Positions 18,092 to 29,000 of a stretch of DNA of 48,215 bases are shown one piece after another. The notes under the pieces are model-generated. The model made no database searches. It worked only from the letters and a program-made list of their open reading frames with translations, and had not been told where the DNA came from. A program made the translations under genes and the position numbers. Origin of the DNA: Trichodesmium erythraeum GBRTRLIN201 (GTDB lineage Bacteria; Cyanobacteriota; Cyanobacteriia; Cyanobacteriales; Microcoleaceae); assembly GCA_018457135.1 (NCBI GenBank), contig JAGGDU010000053.1, positions 1-48,215 on the forward strand, given 5' to 3'. The number at the start of each line of letters is the position of its first letter. Position 1 is the first letter of the stretch.

Positions 18092-21000
18092 ATGAACGAT
18101 CAAAATAAAACTAAAGAGGAACTAATTCAGGAACTAGTAAAACTTCGTAAAACTGTTAGTAAATTAGAAGAAGCTAATTCAAATTCCCAGTTAATAGGAC
18201 AAAAATTAAATAATGTAATTGAAGATCGCAATGCAGCACTAAAAGAATCAAACGATCAGCTTATCCAAGAAATTGTTAAACGCCAACAAGCCGTAAAAGC
18301 TTTGAGAGTAGCAAAAGAAAAGTTACTAACTGTTTTGGCAGCAGTACCAGGTACAGTATCTTGGATCAAGTCAGATTTACAGTATATAGAAGTTAATCAG
18401 CGTTTAGCTGATATGTTTGATCTACCCAAAGAAGAATTTCCGGGAAAACATATTGGTTTTTTAGAGACAAGTTCTGAGTTTAATGACTTTATCAAAGAGT
18501 TTTTTGAGAGTTCGCAGTTAGAAACAACCCGTGAAATTGGAGTAGTAGTTGATGGGAAACCTAGAAACTATTTGGTAGTTGCACAAAAGTATCATAAAAA
18601 TCAAGCTGCCTTTATAGTAGGTATAGATATTACTGAAAAAAAACAAGCAGAATACAAATTAAGAAAAGCAAAAGAACAGTTAGAAACAGTTTTAGCAGCA
18701 GTACCAGGTACCGTATCTTGGATTAGTTCAGACTTACGCTATATTGAAGTTAATCAGCAGTTAGCTAATATTTTTAGTATGCCCAGAGAAGAATTTCCGG
18801 GGAAATATATTGGTTTTTTAGGGATCAGTTCTGAATTTAATGATTTTGTTGAGGGGTTTTTTGCTAGTTCTGATCTCGAAACAATAGGTGAGGTTGTATC
18901 ACAAATTGATGGGGAAGATCGAAACTATTTAATTATTGCACAAAAGTACAATCAAAACAAGGCTGCTTTTGTCATAGGTATAGATATTACTGAACGCAAA
19001 CAAGCAGAAAAAAATCTGTTAGTTAGTAAAGAAAAACTAGAAACAGTATTAGAAGCTGTTCCAGGAATGGTTTCATGGATTAATTCAGATTTAACCTATA
19101 TTGAAGTCAATCAAAAATTAGCTGATACATTTAACCTAGCACCAGACGAATTTGTTGGCAAAAATATTGCTTTTATAAACAAAAATTATAAATTTAATTC
19201 TTTAATTCAAGATTTTTTTGCTAGTCCTGAGCAGGAAATAACTGCTGAGATTACTTCAGAATACAATAATATATCCCAAAATTATTTAATAGTTGCTCGC
19301 AAATATAATCATAATCAAGCAGCATTTGTAGTTGGAATTAATATTACCGAACACAGACAAGTAGAGTTAGAGCTTGGGGTAGCTCAAGAACAGTTCAAAA
19401 CTATTTTAGAAGCAGTGCCAGGAATCGTATCTTGGATCAGCTCAGATTTACGGTACTTAGGAGTTAATAAACACTTAGCAAAAACTTACAATTTACCCCA
19501 AGAGGCTTTTGTTGGTCAAAATATTGGCTTTCTCAAATCTAGTGAAAAATTTAGTACATTTATGCAGCAATTCTTTGCTAGTTCAGCTCAGGATGCCTAT
19601 GAAGAAATATCTGCTTGGGTTAATGGTACTCTCCGAAGTTATTTAATTGTCTGCCACAAATATGCTCAAGGGGCAGCTGCTTTTGCTGTAGGCATTGATA
19701 TTAGTGACCGCAAGCATGCAGAGGTAGCACTACAAGAAGCTGAAGAAAAATATCGTACTATCTTTGAAAATGCCATTGAAGGAATTTTCCAAGCATCTCC
19801 AGAAGGTCACTTGATCAGTGCTAACCCGGCATTAGCTCGAATTTATGGTTATGGTTCTCCTGAAGAAGTGATTGCTGATCTGGTTTGTTTGCCACATCAA
19901 CTTTACAGTCATTATAAATACCAGGAGCAATTTATCCAAAAATTAAAGGAGCATGGTCGCTTAGTTAATTATGAATCACAAATTTATCGTCCAGATGGCA
20001 GTTTAATTTGGATTTCCGAAAATACTAAAGCTGTATACGATCAAGATGGCAAATTAATTCGTTATGACGGAACTGTCGAGGATATTACAGAACGAAAACA
20101 AGCACAAGAAGCTCTACAAATAGCTAATCAGCAGTTAGAAGCCAAGGTTGAGGAACGCACTCAAGCTTTAGTGGAATCAAATCGTTTGCTAATGATAGAA
20201 ATTTCAGATCGTCGTCGTGCTGAGATTGCCTTAAGAGAATCTGAAGCAGAATTACGGGTGTTATTTGAGGCCATGACTGATATAGTTACTGTCTTTGATT
20301 CCCAAGGTAGATATGTCAAAATTTTCTCTACTAATTCTAAGGTATTATATACTCCTACCAATGAATTGATTGGCAAAAGTGTTGATGAGGTTTTGCCCCC
20401 TCAGCAAGCTAGCTTATTTATGATTAATATTCAACGGGTGCTGAATACCCAGGAAACTGTGAATGTAGAATATAGTCTATTTCTATCTGATCATCAACAG
20501 GATAATGATATACATAGTCTATCATGCGAAATGTCTAATTACCAATCTTACCAATCCCATCCCGATCATTATTCTTCTATTTCTCAACCTAATAAAGCTT
20601 GGTTTACTGCTAACGTTTCACCATTACCAGATAACTGTGTAATTTGGGTAGCGCATAATATTACAGAACGCAAACAGGTGCTAGATGCTTTGCGAACAGC
20701 AGAGGAAAAATACCGCACCATCTTTGAAAATGCCGCAGAAGGAATATTTCAAACTACTGTTGATGGACGCTTTATTAGTGCAAATCCAGCTTTAGTTAAA
20801 ATGTGTGGGTTTTCATCAGAAACAGAGTTAAAAGAGAGGGTAACTGATATTGCTAAACAACTATATGTTGACTTAAAGCGTCGCTCTGAGTTTGTTGCTC
20901 AAGTTGAAAAATATGGCTCTATATCAAATTTTGAATCAAAGATTTATCGTTGCGATCATAGTGTGATGTGGATTTCTGAAAATGTTCGTGTAGTTCGTAA

Positions 21001-21715
21001 TTCTGAGGGAGAAGTACTTTATTATGAAGGTACTGTTCAAGATATCACAAAACGTAAATATATAGAAACTGAACTGCGCTTAGAACAACAAAAATCTGAC
21101 AGTTTATTATTGAATATTTTGCCTGCTCAGATAGCTGGAAAATTAAAACAAAATCAACGTGCGATTGCAAAACGGTTTCAAAATGTGACTATTTTGTTTG
21201 CTGATATTGTGGATTTTACTAGCTTTTCGGCTCGGATATCTCCCACTGAACTAGTGCATAGGCTGAATCAAGTTTTCTCAGAGTTTGATAAATTAACTGA
21301 ACAACACAATTTGGAAAAAATTAAAACAATTGGAGACTCTTATATGGTGGCTAGTGGTTTACCCAAAGCCAAAGAAGATCATGCCGAGGCGATCGCTAAA
21401 ATGGCAATAGATATGCAAAAGGTAATTAAGAAATTTTTAAATGATCGCGGAGAACCTTTTCAAATTCGCATTGGTATTAACACCGGGCCTGTAGTAGCAG
21501 GAGTAATTGGTATTAAAAAGTTTGTTTATGACTTGTGGGGTGATACAGTAAATGTAGCATCTCGGATGGAATCAAGTGGAACACCTGGTAAAATTCAAGT
21601 TACCGAAGCTACTTATCAACTTTTACAAGATAAGTTTTCATTAGAGTCACGAGGGTATATTCCGGTTAAAGGTAGAGGAGAAATGATGACTTATTGGCTT
21701 ATAGATCAGGGATAA
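18092..21715 (+). CDS. Multi-PAS class III adenylate cyclase
   Basis: The 1207-residue protein makes cAMP. It begins with a coiled coil (about 8-80). Four tandem PAS repeats of about 115 residues follow (roughly 80-545), each with the pattern AVPG-x-VSWI-x-SDL and ending in VGIDITE-like text. A fifth PAS/PAC, a coiled coil (about 675-715), a sixth PAS with a polar insert, a seventh PAS/PAC and a C-terminal cyclase domain (about 1025-1205) complete it. Metal-binding Asp1038 (FADIVDF) and Asp1082 (GDSYM) are present, as are adenine-specifying Lys1078 and Asp1147 and the transition-state residues Asn1154 and Arg1158. These residues predict adenylate, not guanylate, cyclase. No transmembrane segment is seen, so it should be soluble. 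The frame also opens with TTG at 18083, but the ATG at 18092 is preferred. Confidence 0.9.
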   Translation: MNDQNKTKEELIQELVKLRKTVSKLEEANSNSQLIGQKLNNVIEDRNAALKESNDQLIQEIVKRQQAVKALRVAKEKLLTVLAAVPGTVSWIKSDLQYIEVNQRLADMFDLPKEEFPGKHIGFLETSSEFNDFIKEFFESSQLETTREIGVVVDGKPRNYLVVAQKYHKNQAAFIVGIDITEKKQAEYKLRKAKEQLETVLAAVPGTVSWISSDLRYIEVNQQLANIFSMPREEFPGKYIGFLGISSEFNDFVEGFFASSDLETIGEVVSQIDGEDRNYLIIAQKYNQNKAAFVIGIDITERKQAEKNLLVSKEKLETVLEAVPGMVSWINSDLTYIEVNQKLADTFNLAPDEFVGKNIAFINKNYKFNSLIQDFFASPEQEITAEITSEYNNISQNYLIVARKYNHNQAAFVVGINITEHRQVELELGVAQEQFKTILEAVPGIVSWISSDLRYLGVNKHLAKTYNLPQEAFVGQNIGFLKSSEKFSTFMQQFFASSAQDAYEEISAWVNGTLRSYLIVCHKYAQGAAAFAVGIDISDRKHAEVALQEAEEKYRTIFENAIEGIFQASPEGHLISANPALARIYGYGSPEEVIADLVCLPHQLYSHYKYQEQFIQKLKEHGRLVNYESQIYRPDGSLIWISENTKAVYDQDGKLIRYDGTVEDITERKQAQEALQIANQQLEAKVEERTQALVESNRLLMIEISDRRRAEIALRESEAELRVLFEAMTDIVTVFDSQGRYVKIFSTNSKVLYTPTNELIGKSVDEVLPPQQASLFMINIQRVLNTQETVNVEYSLFLSDHQQDNDIHSLSCEMSNYQSYQSHPDHYSSISQPNKAWFTANVSPLPDNCVIWVAHNITERKQVLDALRTAEEKYRTIFENAAEGIFQTTVDGRFISANPALVKMCGFSSETELKERVTDIAKQLYVDLKRRSEFVAQVEKYGSISNFESKIYRCDHSVMWISENVRVVRNSEGEVLYYEGTVQDITKRKYIETELRLEQQKSDSLLLNILPAQIAGKLKQNQRAIAKRFQNVTILFADIVDFTSFSARISPTELVHRLNQVFSEFDKLTEQHNLEKIKTIGDSYMVASGLPKAKEDHAEAIAKMAIDMQKVIKKFLNDRGEPFQIRIGINTGPVVAGVIGIKKFVYDLWGDTVNVASRMESSGTPGKIQVTEATYQLLQDKFSLESRGYIPVKGRGEMMTYWLIDQG

Positions 21716-22220
21716 TTCTAATTACAGGAAAAAAATTTCCAACCCTTATTATACTTATCCCACACTTTACTGATCCACTACCTAAAAGTTTTTATAAGGT
21801 TAAACACTAATTATTAACCCACATTCTGGACTTCAAGCATACTACCAGTATACTATTAAGGAAGAAGGAGGATTAGAGCTTCTATTATTTCTAATAACTA
21901 TCAATACTTTTTGTAATATTTTTTTTCACTAACAAACCTCATGGTTATTATCAGGTCAAGCTTTCAATGGCATTTCTTATATGCTACATTTTGACGTGCG
22001 GAATGTAAATTATAGGAATTGGCTTACAATATTTTTAGTTTTTTGATATAATTTATAATTTAAGCAGAACTTACGTATTGCTTCTATATGTGGTATGTTT
22101 TTGATAGTTGTTTCCGATATTTATACTAAAATTAGTGTCTTTGGGTAAGCTCTGTTAGAGTTATAATTGTCAAAAGTTTTCTTTTCTTAAGGCTAGGAAT
22201 TAATAAACTAACAAAACTAA
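21716..22220. other. 505-bp non-coding spacer
   Basis: Separates the cyclase from the restriction-modification locus and should contain the hsd promoter. Sequence is AT-rich. GCAGAACTTACGTATTG at 22072-22088 loosely resembles the motif at 15900. Nothing else recognised. Confidence 0.4.
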
Positions 22221-23702
22221 ATGATTACAGGTGAACTAAAATCAAAAGTAGATAAGTTATGGTCGACGTTCTGGAGCAATGGTATTAGTAACCCATTGTC
22301 AGTTATTGAACAAATATCTTACCTATTATTTATTAAACAACTTGATCAGCAGGAAGCAGTTAAGGAGAAAAAAGCGCGACGGCTAAAAAAGGTAAAAGAA
22401 AAACTAATATTTTCAGAAGCATCACAAAGCTGTCGATGGTCTCACTTCAAGGAATTAGCAACAGATAAGATGTTTGAGGCTGTAAGGGATGAGGCTTTTC
22501 CTTTTATCAAAACTTTGGGGGGAACTTTAGAAAATAATGCCTACTCTCGACACATGAAGGATGCTGTATTTATGATAGGCAGCCCGGCATTATTGGCAAA
22601 TGTGGTGCAACAAATAGATAGTTTACCCCTCGATGACCGAGATACTAAGGGGGACCTCTATGAATATATGCTTTCTAAGCTGAATACTGCGGGGCAAAAT
22701 GGACAGTTTAGGACACCGCGCCACATTATTAAGATGATAGTGGACTTGATGACACCCCAACCTAATGATGTCGTTTGTGACCCTGCTTTTGGTACGGCTG
22801 GGTTTTTGGTCGCCGTAGCAGAACATTTACAACAACTCAAGGATGAGAATGGTTCCTTAGTTTTGAATGCACCAGGAAACAAAGAGCATTTTTATCAGCA
22901 TATGTTTCACGGTTTTGACTTTGATGCCACAATGTTGCGTATTGGTAGTATGAATTTAATGCAGCATGGTATTGAAAATGCTCAAATTGAAGCGAGGGAT
23001 GCTTTATCGGAAGACCACGCGGGGGTTGAGGAAATGTTTACTTTGGTTTTGGCTAACCCACCGTTTAAGGGGTCGATACAAAAGTCAAGTATTGCTAAAG
23101 ATTTAACTAAAATTGTTAATACTACTAAAACAGAGTTGTTATTTTTGGCTTTATTTTTAAGGTTATTAAAAACGGGGGGTCGGGCGGCGGTTATTGTGCC
23201 TGATGGGGTTTTATTTGGTTCTTCTAAAGCCCATAAAGATGTTCGTAAGATGTTAGTTGAAGAGCATAAGTTAGATGGAGTTATTTCTATGCCATCGGGG
23301 GTTTTTAAACCTTATGCGGGGGTATCAACAGCGATTTTAATGTTTACAAAAACGGGGGCGGGTGGTACTGATTTTGTTTGGTTTTGTGATATGCAGGCGG
23401 ATGGTTTTTCGTTGGATGATAAACGGCAACCTGTAGAAGAAAATGACATTTCTAATATTACTAAAAGTTGGCAAAAACGGAATCCTAAAAAAGATAAGGA
23501 CCGGAATAGTAAGACGTTTTTTATACCGAAGGATGAGATAAAAGATAATGGTTATGATCTTTCTATTAATAGATATAAAGAGGTGGCATACGAGGAGATA
23601 GAATATGAGCATCCTTTAGTAATTTTAGGTAAGTTACGAGAATTAGAGGATGAAATTAATCAAGATTTGGATGAGTTGGGGCAGTTATTAAATGGAGATT
23701 AA
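22221..23702 (+). CDS. hsdM: Type I restriction-modification system, DNA methyltransferase subunit
   Basis: The 493-residue protein is the M subunit of a type I system and methylates adenine at N6. An N-terminal helical HsdM_N domain covers about 1-140 (LWSTFWSNGISNPLSVIEQI, YLLFIKQLD). The S-adenosylmethionine site DPAFGTAG is at 187-194 and the catalytic motif NPPF at 279-282. Length and order are normal, with no lesion. With two HsdS/HsdM partners it would form the methylase, and with HsdR the nuclease. The stop overlaps the start of the next (broken) gene by 11 bases, so the locus was a tight operon. Confidence 0.95.
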   Translation: MITGELKSKVDKLWSTFWSNGISNPLSVIEQISYLLFIKQLDQQEAVKEKKARRLKKVKEKLIFSEASQSCRWSHFKELATDKMFEAVRDEAFPFIKTLGGTLENNAYSRHMKDAVFMIGSPALLANVVQQIDSLPLDDRDTKGDLYEYMLSKLNTAGQNGQFRTPRHIIKMIVDLMTPQPNDVVCDPAFGTAGFLVAVAEHLQQLKDENGSLVLNAPGNKEHFYQHMFHGFDFDATMLRIGSMNLMQHGIENAQIEARDALSEDHAGVEEMFTLVLANPPFKGSIQKSSIAKDLTKIVNTTKTELLFLALFLRLLKTGGRAAVIVPDGVLFGSSKAHKDVRKMLVEEHKLDGVISMPSGVFKPYAGVSTAILMFTKTGAGGTDFVWFCDMQADGFSLDDKRQPVEENDISNITKSWQKRNPKKDKDRNSKTFFIPKDEIKDNGYDLSINRYKEVAYEEIEYEHPLVILGKLRELEDEINQDLDELGQLLNGD

Positions 23703-24195
23703 TCTGCAAAAGGAGGAGTTTAGTTATGCTTATATTTGAGGGGTTGCTACTGTGGCGGGTTGTGTTTTTCAAGGAACTACTCCCCCTTTAGATGGGTTGG
23801 GAATTGATTTAATTTTAACTTGATTAAAATCACGACTACCAGAAAATTTTCCGATTCTTTATGTGCTGGTAAAATGTAATTCTAGGGGGGTTATTAATGA
23901 TGATATTGTCCCCTTTCCTTTGTCTGTGAAAAACTATAATGATTTGAGGGTAATTAATCGTTATCCGCGGATAATTTTTATTGTTGTGGTTGTGCCGGAA
24001 AAGGTGGAGGAATGGCTACTAAAATCTGAATCATCTCTTTGTTTTCTAGGTTGTGGTTATTGGTTATCTTTGGCGGGTGCTGATGTGACGAAAAATCAGG
24101 ATAATATTACTGTTTCAATTCGGAGAAAAAATATGTTTAATCCTCAAGTTTTAGAGGGAATTATGGAGAAGGTTTGGCAAGGGGATATGTTATGA
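23692..24195 (+). pseudogene. DUF4365 protein gene with two nonsense codons
   Basis: The ATG at 23692 lies inside the end of hsdM. The frame is interrupted by TGA at 23737-23739 and TGA at 23821-23823 and then runs open to 24195. The joined product has 167 codons. It matches DUF4365: EEFSYAYI then GVATVAGC, GLGIDLILT, ILYVLVKCNS, PLSVKNYNDLR, PRIIFIVVVVPEKVEEWL and CGYWLSLAGA. DUF4365 proteins are uncharacterised and turn up near restriction or defence genes. Neither TGA has a context suggesting recoding. The 110-codon tail from an internal start would lack the conserved N-terminus. The call of the family is strong and loss of function is likely. Confidence 0.75.
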
Positions 24196-24728
24196 ATTTT
24201 ATTGTTAAAGATATTAATTTATTTAATAATATTCAGCGGGAAGTTGTGGCTAATTATTTGGAATAAGGAGGTTGGAAGCAGCAAAGACTGATTGAAAATG
24301 AGGGGATAATTTGGGGTAAGAATGGGGTAGATTTTTCTAATATGACTTTGGTTTTACTATTGAATCAAGAGGTTGCAGATTTTCTTTTAAGTATTAATTT
24401 ATTGGTGGAAAATTTGGCTAATTTTGAGGGGATAACTGAGTTGGAAATTTTGCTAAAGTTAATGACTAATTTGCCTAATGTGGAGATACAGGGGTTAATT
24501 GTGGGGATAAGGTCACCAGAAGGTGATATACTTAGTGGAGATGTTGATTTTATGGGGGTGGTTATGAATAAGTTGGAGAGGATAAAAATGGTATTATTTG
24601 ATAGGGATTATGTTGTGGGAATTAGGGCTGATCAGGAGCGTTTGCCTGTGTTATTTGGGGGGGATTTGGTGAAGGGACATAATGGTTTTGTTTTGAAAAA
24701 TGTTTGTAATTTTGAGGTGGATAAGTAG
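24192..24728 (+). pseudogene. Partner gene of the DUF4365 protein, broken by one stop
   Basis: The start ATG at 24192 overlaps the stop of the DUF4365 gene in the ATGA arrangement, so the two were translationally coupled. The frame reads NLFNNIQREVVANYLE-like text and meets TAA at 24264-24266. It then continues open (GGWKQQRLIENEGIIWGK) to 24728, for 178 codons in all. The YLE-stop-GGW context suggests a former CAA or AAA codon. The rest (for example EIQGLIVGIRSPEGDILSGD) shows no lesion. The family is not named with confidence; genes of this sort, a small protein with a YLxxxGW start, seem to accompany DUF4365 genes. Confidence 0.6.
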
Positions 24729-24785
24729 GATGGGGAAGGAGTTAGGAATTGAGTTTTTTTTTGTTGAGTTGAAGGGATTAATTGG

Positions 24786-25994
24786 ATGAAATGGCAGCGT
24801 GTTTTTGTTGAAGATGTAGCTAAAATTGTAACTAAGGGAACTACTCCTACTTCTATAGGTTTTAGCTTTTCTAAAGAAGGTATCCCTTTTCTACGAGTCA
24901 ATAATATCCAAGATGGTAAAATCAATCTTGGTGATGTTTTATTTATTGACTCAAAAACGGATCAAGCTCTTGCGCGTTCTCGAATTTTAAAAAAAGATGT
25001 AATAATTTCAATTGCTGGTACAATTGGAAAAACCGCAGTTATTCCTACTAATGCTCCAGCAATGAACTGCAACCAGGCACTTGCAATAATAAGGCTTCAC
25101 AATAATGTAGACCCCTACTATTTTAACCATTGGCTGAATACAGGAGATGCGTTTCGACAAATTACAGGTTCAAAAGTGACAGCAACTATTTCTAACCTAA
25201 GTCTTGGTTGTATCAAAAAGCTCAAAATCCCCCTCCCCCCAATAGAAGAACAGCGCCGAATAGCTGCAATACTCGACCAAGCTGATGCTATCAGACGAAA
25301 GAGACAACAAGCGATCGCTCTAACAGATGAATTATTGCGTTCTACATTCCTGGAGATGTTCGGCGACCCTGTTATTAATCCGAAGGGGTGGGAGGTAAAA
25401 AAATTAGAGGAAGTTGCATTAAAACGCAAGGGGGCTATAAAATGCGGACCTTTTGGTAGCCAACTACTTATAAGCGAGTTTGTCAAAGATGGTATTCCAG
25501 TATACGGAATAGACAATGTTCAAAAAAATGAGTTTGTTTGGGCCAAACCCAAGTATATTACTACTGAAAAGTACGAGCAATTAAAAAGCTTTTCTATCCA
25601 GGATGAGGACGTTCTGATTTCAAGAACTGGAACAGTTGGAAGAACTTGTGTCGCACCACCTGATATCCCTAGAAGTATCCTTGGACCTAACTTGCTGAAA
25701 GTTTCCTTAAATACTAACAAAATGCTTCCTAAATATTTGTCCTATGCTTTAAATCACTCTAATCCCCTGATTGAAGAGATAAAAAGAATGTCACCAGGTG
25801 CTACAGTTGCAGTTTTTAACACAACAAACCTTAAAGCTTTGAGGTTAACAATTCCCCATATAAACCTGCAATCCCAGTTTGTCAACTTTACTGAAAATGT
25901 TGAATTGACAAAGCAAAAAGAGTCTAACTACCTCACAGAATCCAACAACCTATTTAACTCCCTGTTACAACGCGCATTCAAAGGCCAACTATAA
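24786..25994 (+). CDS. hsdS: Type I restriction-modification system, specificity subunit
   Basis: The 402-residue protein has the two-lobed layout of HsdS. Target recognition domain 1 covers about 1-130, with the conserved segment LKIPLPPIEEQRRIAAIL at about 145-162 and a coiled spacer (RRKRQQAIALTDELL). Domain 2 starts near 200 (WEVKKLEEVALKRKGAIKCGPFGSQL) and ends with LRLTIPHINLQSQFVNF and the terminal SLLQRAFKGQL. It sets the DNA sequence recognised by the complex. Both halves are intact. GAAGGG lies upstream of the ATG. The spacer after the broken partner gene is 57 bp. The target sequence cannot be predicted by eye. Confidence 0.93.
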   Translation: MKWQRVFVEDVAKIVTKGTTPTSIGFSFSKEGIPFLRVNNIQDGKINLGDVLFIDSKTDQALARSRILKKDVIISIAGTIGKTAVIPTNAPAMNCNQALAIIRLHNNVDPYYFNHWLNTGDAFRQITGSKVTATISNLSLGCIKKLKIPLPPIEEQRRIAAILDQADAIRRKRQQAIALTDELLRSTFLEMFGDPVINPKGWEVKKLEEVALKRKGAIKCGPFGSQLLISEFVKDGIPVYGIDNVQKNEFVWAKPKYITTEKYEQLKSFSIQDEDVLISRTGTVGRTCVAPPDIPRSILGPNLLKVSLNTNKMLPKYLSYALNHSNPLIEEIKRMSPGATVAVFNTTNLKALRLTIPHINLQSQFVNFTENVELTKQKESNYLTESNNLFNSLLQRAFKGQL

Positions 25995-26010
25995 TAAAAG
26001 GAAAAAACCC

Positions 26011-29000
26011 ATGACCTCAAACTTTGACTTTCTCAAACCCCACTACCCCAAACTACACCAAACCGCCACCCAGGCAGAAACATTAATCAACAACGCCCCC
26101 CGGGCCAGTTGCTTCTACACCCGCTACACCTTAGAACAAGCGGTTATCTGGCTCTACGAAAATAATCCTTACCTAGAGCTCCCCAAGACCTACAACTTAG
26201 GGGCATTAATTCACGAGCAAACCTTTAAAGACAACCTCCAAAACAACCTTTTCCCCAAACTCCGCATCATTCACAAAATAGGCAACGCAGCAGCCCACGA
26301 CCCCAAACCCATCACCTCCAAAGATGCTCGTTACCTCATCCAAGAACTCTATCACTTCCTCTACTGGCTCACCCGCTACTACAGCCCCGACGGCAAAAAC
26401 CTCCCTAACCTCAAATTCAACCCCGACCTCATTCCCACAAGCACAACTAAGTCAGACCTCACCCTCGATAAACTCCAACAACTCGAAACCCAACTTTCTA
26501 CCGCCCAAGAAATGCAACGCATCGCCGAACAAAAAGAAAAACAAACCACCGCAGAACTAGAAACAGCAAAAGCCGAACTCGCCCAACTCAAACAACAAAA
26601 CCAGACCAAAAGCGATCGCCACGACTACAACGAAGCCGATACCCGCACCTACTTACTTGATATTTTACTCAAAGAAGCTGGTTGGCCGATACATCTGCCA
26701 GAGTCTACAGAATACCAAGTCACAGGAATGCCTAACGAAACAGGAAAAGGTAAAATTGACTATGTATTTTGGGGAGATGACGGCAACCCTTTAGCAATAG
26801 TAGAAGCAAAACGCACTCGCAAGAGTCCCCAAACAGGACAACATCAAGCCAAACTATACGCCGACTGTCTGCAAGCAGAATTTAACCACCGCCCCGTCAT
26901 TTTCTACAGCAACGGTTATGAGCATTGGATATGGGATGATTTTAACTATCCACCCCGCCCCATTCAAGGCTTTCTCAAAAAAGACGAACTAGAGCGTTTA
27001 ATATTCCGCCGGAGTCATCGTCAACCCCTCCATACCCTGGATGTCAACCCCGACATCGCCGGACGTTGTTATCAAAAAGAAGCTATCTGTTGCATCAAAG
27101 AAATATTTGACAACAAACAGCGTAAAGCATTATTAGTCATGGCAACAGGAACAGGTAAAACTCGGACAGCCGTCAGTATTGTAGAATTATTGGAACGAGC
27201 CAACTGGGTGAAACGAGTCTTATTTTTAGCGGACCGCAACGTCCTCTTAACTCAAGCCCAAGGTGTCTTTAACAGTAACCTTAACAGTATTACCACTGCA
27301 AACCTAACCGAAAAAAAACAAGACGCAGAAAACGCCACCATTGTCTTTTCCACCTACCCCACCATCAGCAACCGCATCAACGCAACTGATGGAGATAAAC
27401 GCTTATTCAGTCCTGGATATTTTGATTTAGTTATAGTAGATGAAGCACACCGTTCCATCTATCGCAAATATCGGCAAATATTTCAATATTTCGATGCTCT
27501 ACTTTTAGGTTTAACAGCTACACCCCGCAATGAAGTAGACCGGGACACTTACAGTATTTTTGACTTAGAGCCTGGGGTTCCCACCTTTGCTTATGAATTA
27601 GACAGCGCCATCAAAGACGGTTATCTCGTTCCTCCCAGTGGTGTCGAAGTTCCCTTTAAGTTTATGCGGGCAGGTATTAGATATTCAGAACTGCAACCAG
27701 AGGAAAAGACAGCCTATGAGGAACGGTTTGCTGATGCAGAAACTGGGGAAGTGCCGGACAAAATTAATGCTACAGCTCTTAATACTTGGTTATTTAATAT
27801 TAGTACCGTAGACCAAGCGCTACAGTTATTAATGGAGCGGGGGCTAAAAGTAGAAGGAGGCGATCGCCTCGGTAAAACCATCATTTTTGCTCGCAACCAC
27901 AAACATGCTGAGTTTATTTCTGAACGGTTTAATGCTAATTATCCCCACTACAAAGGTCAGTTTGCTCAAATTATTGATAGCCAAAGTTCCTACTCTCAAA
28001 GTTTGCTGGATGACTTTTCAAATGCAGACAAACAGCCAATTATTGCGGTGTCTGTAGATATGTTAGATACAGGGGTAGACGTGCGGGAAGTAGTTAACTT
28101 AGTATTTTTCAAACCAGTCTATTCTCGGATAAAATTCAATCAAATGATTGGACGCGGTACTCGTTTATGCCCTAACTTATTTGCTCCGGGTGATGATAAA
28201 ACAGAATTTTTAGTATTCGACCTGTGCAGTAACTTCAGTTATTTTGAGCAACAGATAGACGAAAAAAATGTAAAAATTCCTGACAGTCTCACAACAAAAT
28301 TAGTCAAATCACGCCTTGAACTGAGTCAATTAGTACCCACTGGCGAGTTAAAAAATAACCTCTTAGATGAGTTGCATCAATATATTAACTCAATGCCCAA
28401 AGATAACTTTTTAGTGCGCCCCCATTTGCAGCAAGTAGAAGAGTTTTCCCAGAGAGAGCGATGGAATGAGTTAGGAGAAAGCGATCAAGAAATAATAGGG
28501 GAGTCATTAGCAAGTTTACCCAATGGTTTACCAAAAGAGAGCCATTTAAATAAACGGTTTGACCTAATATGTGTCAAATTACAGCTAGCATTGTTAAAAC
28601 AGTCAACAGACTTTATCAGACTCCGGGATAATATTCGAGATATTTGCTCTCAACTCGCCCAAAAGTCTAACATTCCCATGATAGCAGCAAAACTACAAGT
28701 TATTGAAGAAGTACAAGCAGAGGAATGGTGGCGAGATATTACAGTAGAAATGGTTTCAATTTTACAGCAAGACTTACGAGAATTAGTAAAATTTATAGAT
28801 AGCCAAGAACAAAAAATTATGTATGTAAACTTTGCCGATGAAATGGGAGAAGTGCAAAATGTCAACGTTCCCACCCAAACATCAGGGTTTAGTCCTCTCC
28901 AGTATAAGAAAAAAGTAGAGGCATATATTCGGAGTAATGAGAACAATGTTGCTGTTGCTAAATTAAAACGTAATATCCCCTTAACCGACGCTGACTTAAC

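Noticed and set aside
23737-23823. TGA read as a sense codon (alternative code or selenocysteine)
   Set aside because: All other genes use TGA or TAA as normal stops, and no selenocysteine element is seen.
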